IMG/VR virus record: IMGVR_UViG_3300047994_000087
Location: 82,742 to 146,741 of that record
Source: a virus
DNA: 64,000 nucleotides
Strand: one strand, 5' to 3'
Under the pieces are notes generated by a model, which saw nothing but the letters and a program-made list of their open reading frames with translations, did no database searches and was not told the origin of the DNA. The position numbers and the translations under genes are program-made. Positions 63,259 to 64,000 of this stretch are shown one piece after another; position 1 is the first letter of the stretch, and every line of letters starts with the position of its first letter.

Positions 63259-64000
63259 GCGGTTGGCAAAGTTTTGTTGATGAGTACGGTATTGAGTACC
63301 GCCAGGGAAGCGGCTCTAATATTGAGGTCCAGTGCCCGCTGTGTGGATCAGACGACCGGAGCATGCACCTTGGACTACATCTGGAATCGTCGTCGTATGG
63401 ATGCTGGAAAGAAGCTGAGCACCGGGGTAAGAATCCTGAGCGTATTATCAAAGCATTGATTGGATGTACATGGGAAGAGGCTAAGAGACTAAACCAGCAA
63501 TATTTCCGGTGGGAGCATGCACCATACGTTCCTCCTTTGGAAGGAGAGTCGGTTCCAGTATCCGTTCCAGAAGAGTTCTGTAAGTTTGGTCAGGACTCTA
63601 GAATGGAGGAACAGTTCAAGCGCTACATAGCCAGTAGAGGAATAGATCCAGGATATGCCATACCCAGATATGATTTACGTTGGTGCGCCTTTGGTTATTA
63701 TGCTTATAGACTTGTCATACCGGTTATCCACCAAGGTGTGTGGTGGACGTGGCAGGCCAGGACCATCAATGACCATGAAGTGAGATTTCTTGCTGCGCAG
63801 ACTAAGGACTCTGACAAGAGAAAGGCTGATACAGCTAACAAGCCTAATGACTTTCTCTTTGATGGTGACAATCTCAAAGGTGGAAGACTTCTAGTTCTGT
63901 GCGAAGGCGCATGGGATGCGATCAAGATCAACTCCGCGATGATTCCCGGAGTGTCGGCCACGGCATTGTACGGAAAAGTGCTGATGCCAAAACAAATGAC
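63255..64000 (+). CDS. DnaG-like primase, 5' part only
   Basis: Open from ATG at 63255 (ATGA overlap with the helicase gene) to the window end, 248 codons. An N-terminal zinc ribbon (CPLC at 27-30, C50), then a TOPRIM start LLVLCEGAWDAIKI near residue 215, characteristic of T7/DnaG-type primases. Makes RNA primers for the lagging strand. The rest lies beyond the window. Confidence 0.82.
   Translation, partial: MSGWQSFVDEYGIEYRQGSGSNIEVQCPLCGSDDRSMHLGLHLESSSYGCWKEAEHRGKNPERIIKALIGCTWEEAKRLNQQYFRWEHAPYVPPLEGESVPVSVPEEFCKFGQDSRMEEQFKRYIASRGIDPGYAIPRYDLRWCAFGYYAYRLVIPVIHQGVWWTWQARTINDHEVRFLAAQTKDSDKRKADTANKPNDFLFDGDNLKGGRLLVLCEGAWDAIKINSAMIPGVSATALYGKVLMPKQM

Overview
The window is a 64 kb segment of a large tailed dsDNA phage (Caudoviricetes, probably a myovirus-sized genome), incomplete at both ends. 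Evidence: a tRNA cluster, tail-fibre genes, a replication block (SNF2-type helicase, DnaB-like helicase, DnaG-like primase), ThyX, an RNA ligase, and close to a hundred short genes packed head to tail with ATGA/TGATG stop-start overlaps. I see no rRNA, integrase or CRISPR array, and no portal, terminase or capsid gene. The host cannot be named from this sequence.

Layout. 1-3.5 kb: fourteen tRNA genes on the minus strand, a structured-RNA candidate, and small genes including an ATP-grasp protein. 3.6-4.1 kb: a protein with a signal peptide. 4.15-4.48 kb: a structured non-coding element ending in a tRNA-like 3' end. 4.6-12.5 kb: one operon of 14 genes whose proteins almost all start with the same short peptide, M-[S/T]-[R/K]-A-x-x-[L/I/F]-L-E. 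The proteins themselves differ: ADP-ribosyltransferase-like, transglutaminase-like, ParB-like, kinase-like, zinc-ribbon. The peptide looks like a capsid-targeting and protease-processing tag, as on T4 internal head proteins and Alt, so the operon is best read as a set of head-packaged proteins injected with the DNA. 12.7-44.5 kb: a long minus-strand array of mostly unknown small genes with islands of known function (ThyX, SLOG protein, DUF6745-like repeat protein, DUF2135-like protein, HAD phosphatase, metallophosphoesterase, RNA ligase). 44.5-45.2 kb: non-coding DNA with strong inverted repeats. 45.2-48.9 kb: more small genes. 49-54.5 kb: tail-fibre module that looks GC-rich against its surroundings, bordered by two degenerate tRNA-like sequences. 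54.5-56.6 kb: small genes and a possible regulator. 56.6-64 kb: the only plus-strand block, with helicase, PD-(D/E)xK nuclease, DUF262 protein, DNA methyltransferase, DnaB-like helicase and the start of a primase.

Most notable observations. (1) The shared N-terminal tag, including an internal copy at the junction of a two-domain fusion. (2) A complete covariation in the tRNA elbow: eight of the fourteen tRNAs have A18 with G55, six have the normal G18 with T55, and none is mixed. (3) An 82-nt tRNA-like element with no anticodon arm and a tmRNA-like 5' end. (4) At least eight reading frames interrupted by tandem duplications, single-base indels or stop codons, plus two genes whose ribosome-binding sites point to ATC or ATA starts; read error, decay and recoding must be separated with raw reads. 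(5) A 50-bp repeated promoter-like element, with a third partial copy on the plus strand before the nuclease gene.

Family names are from memory of motifs; no database search was possible.
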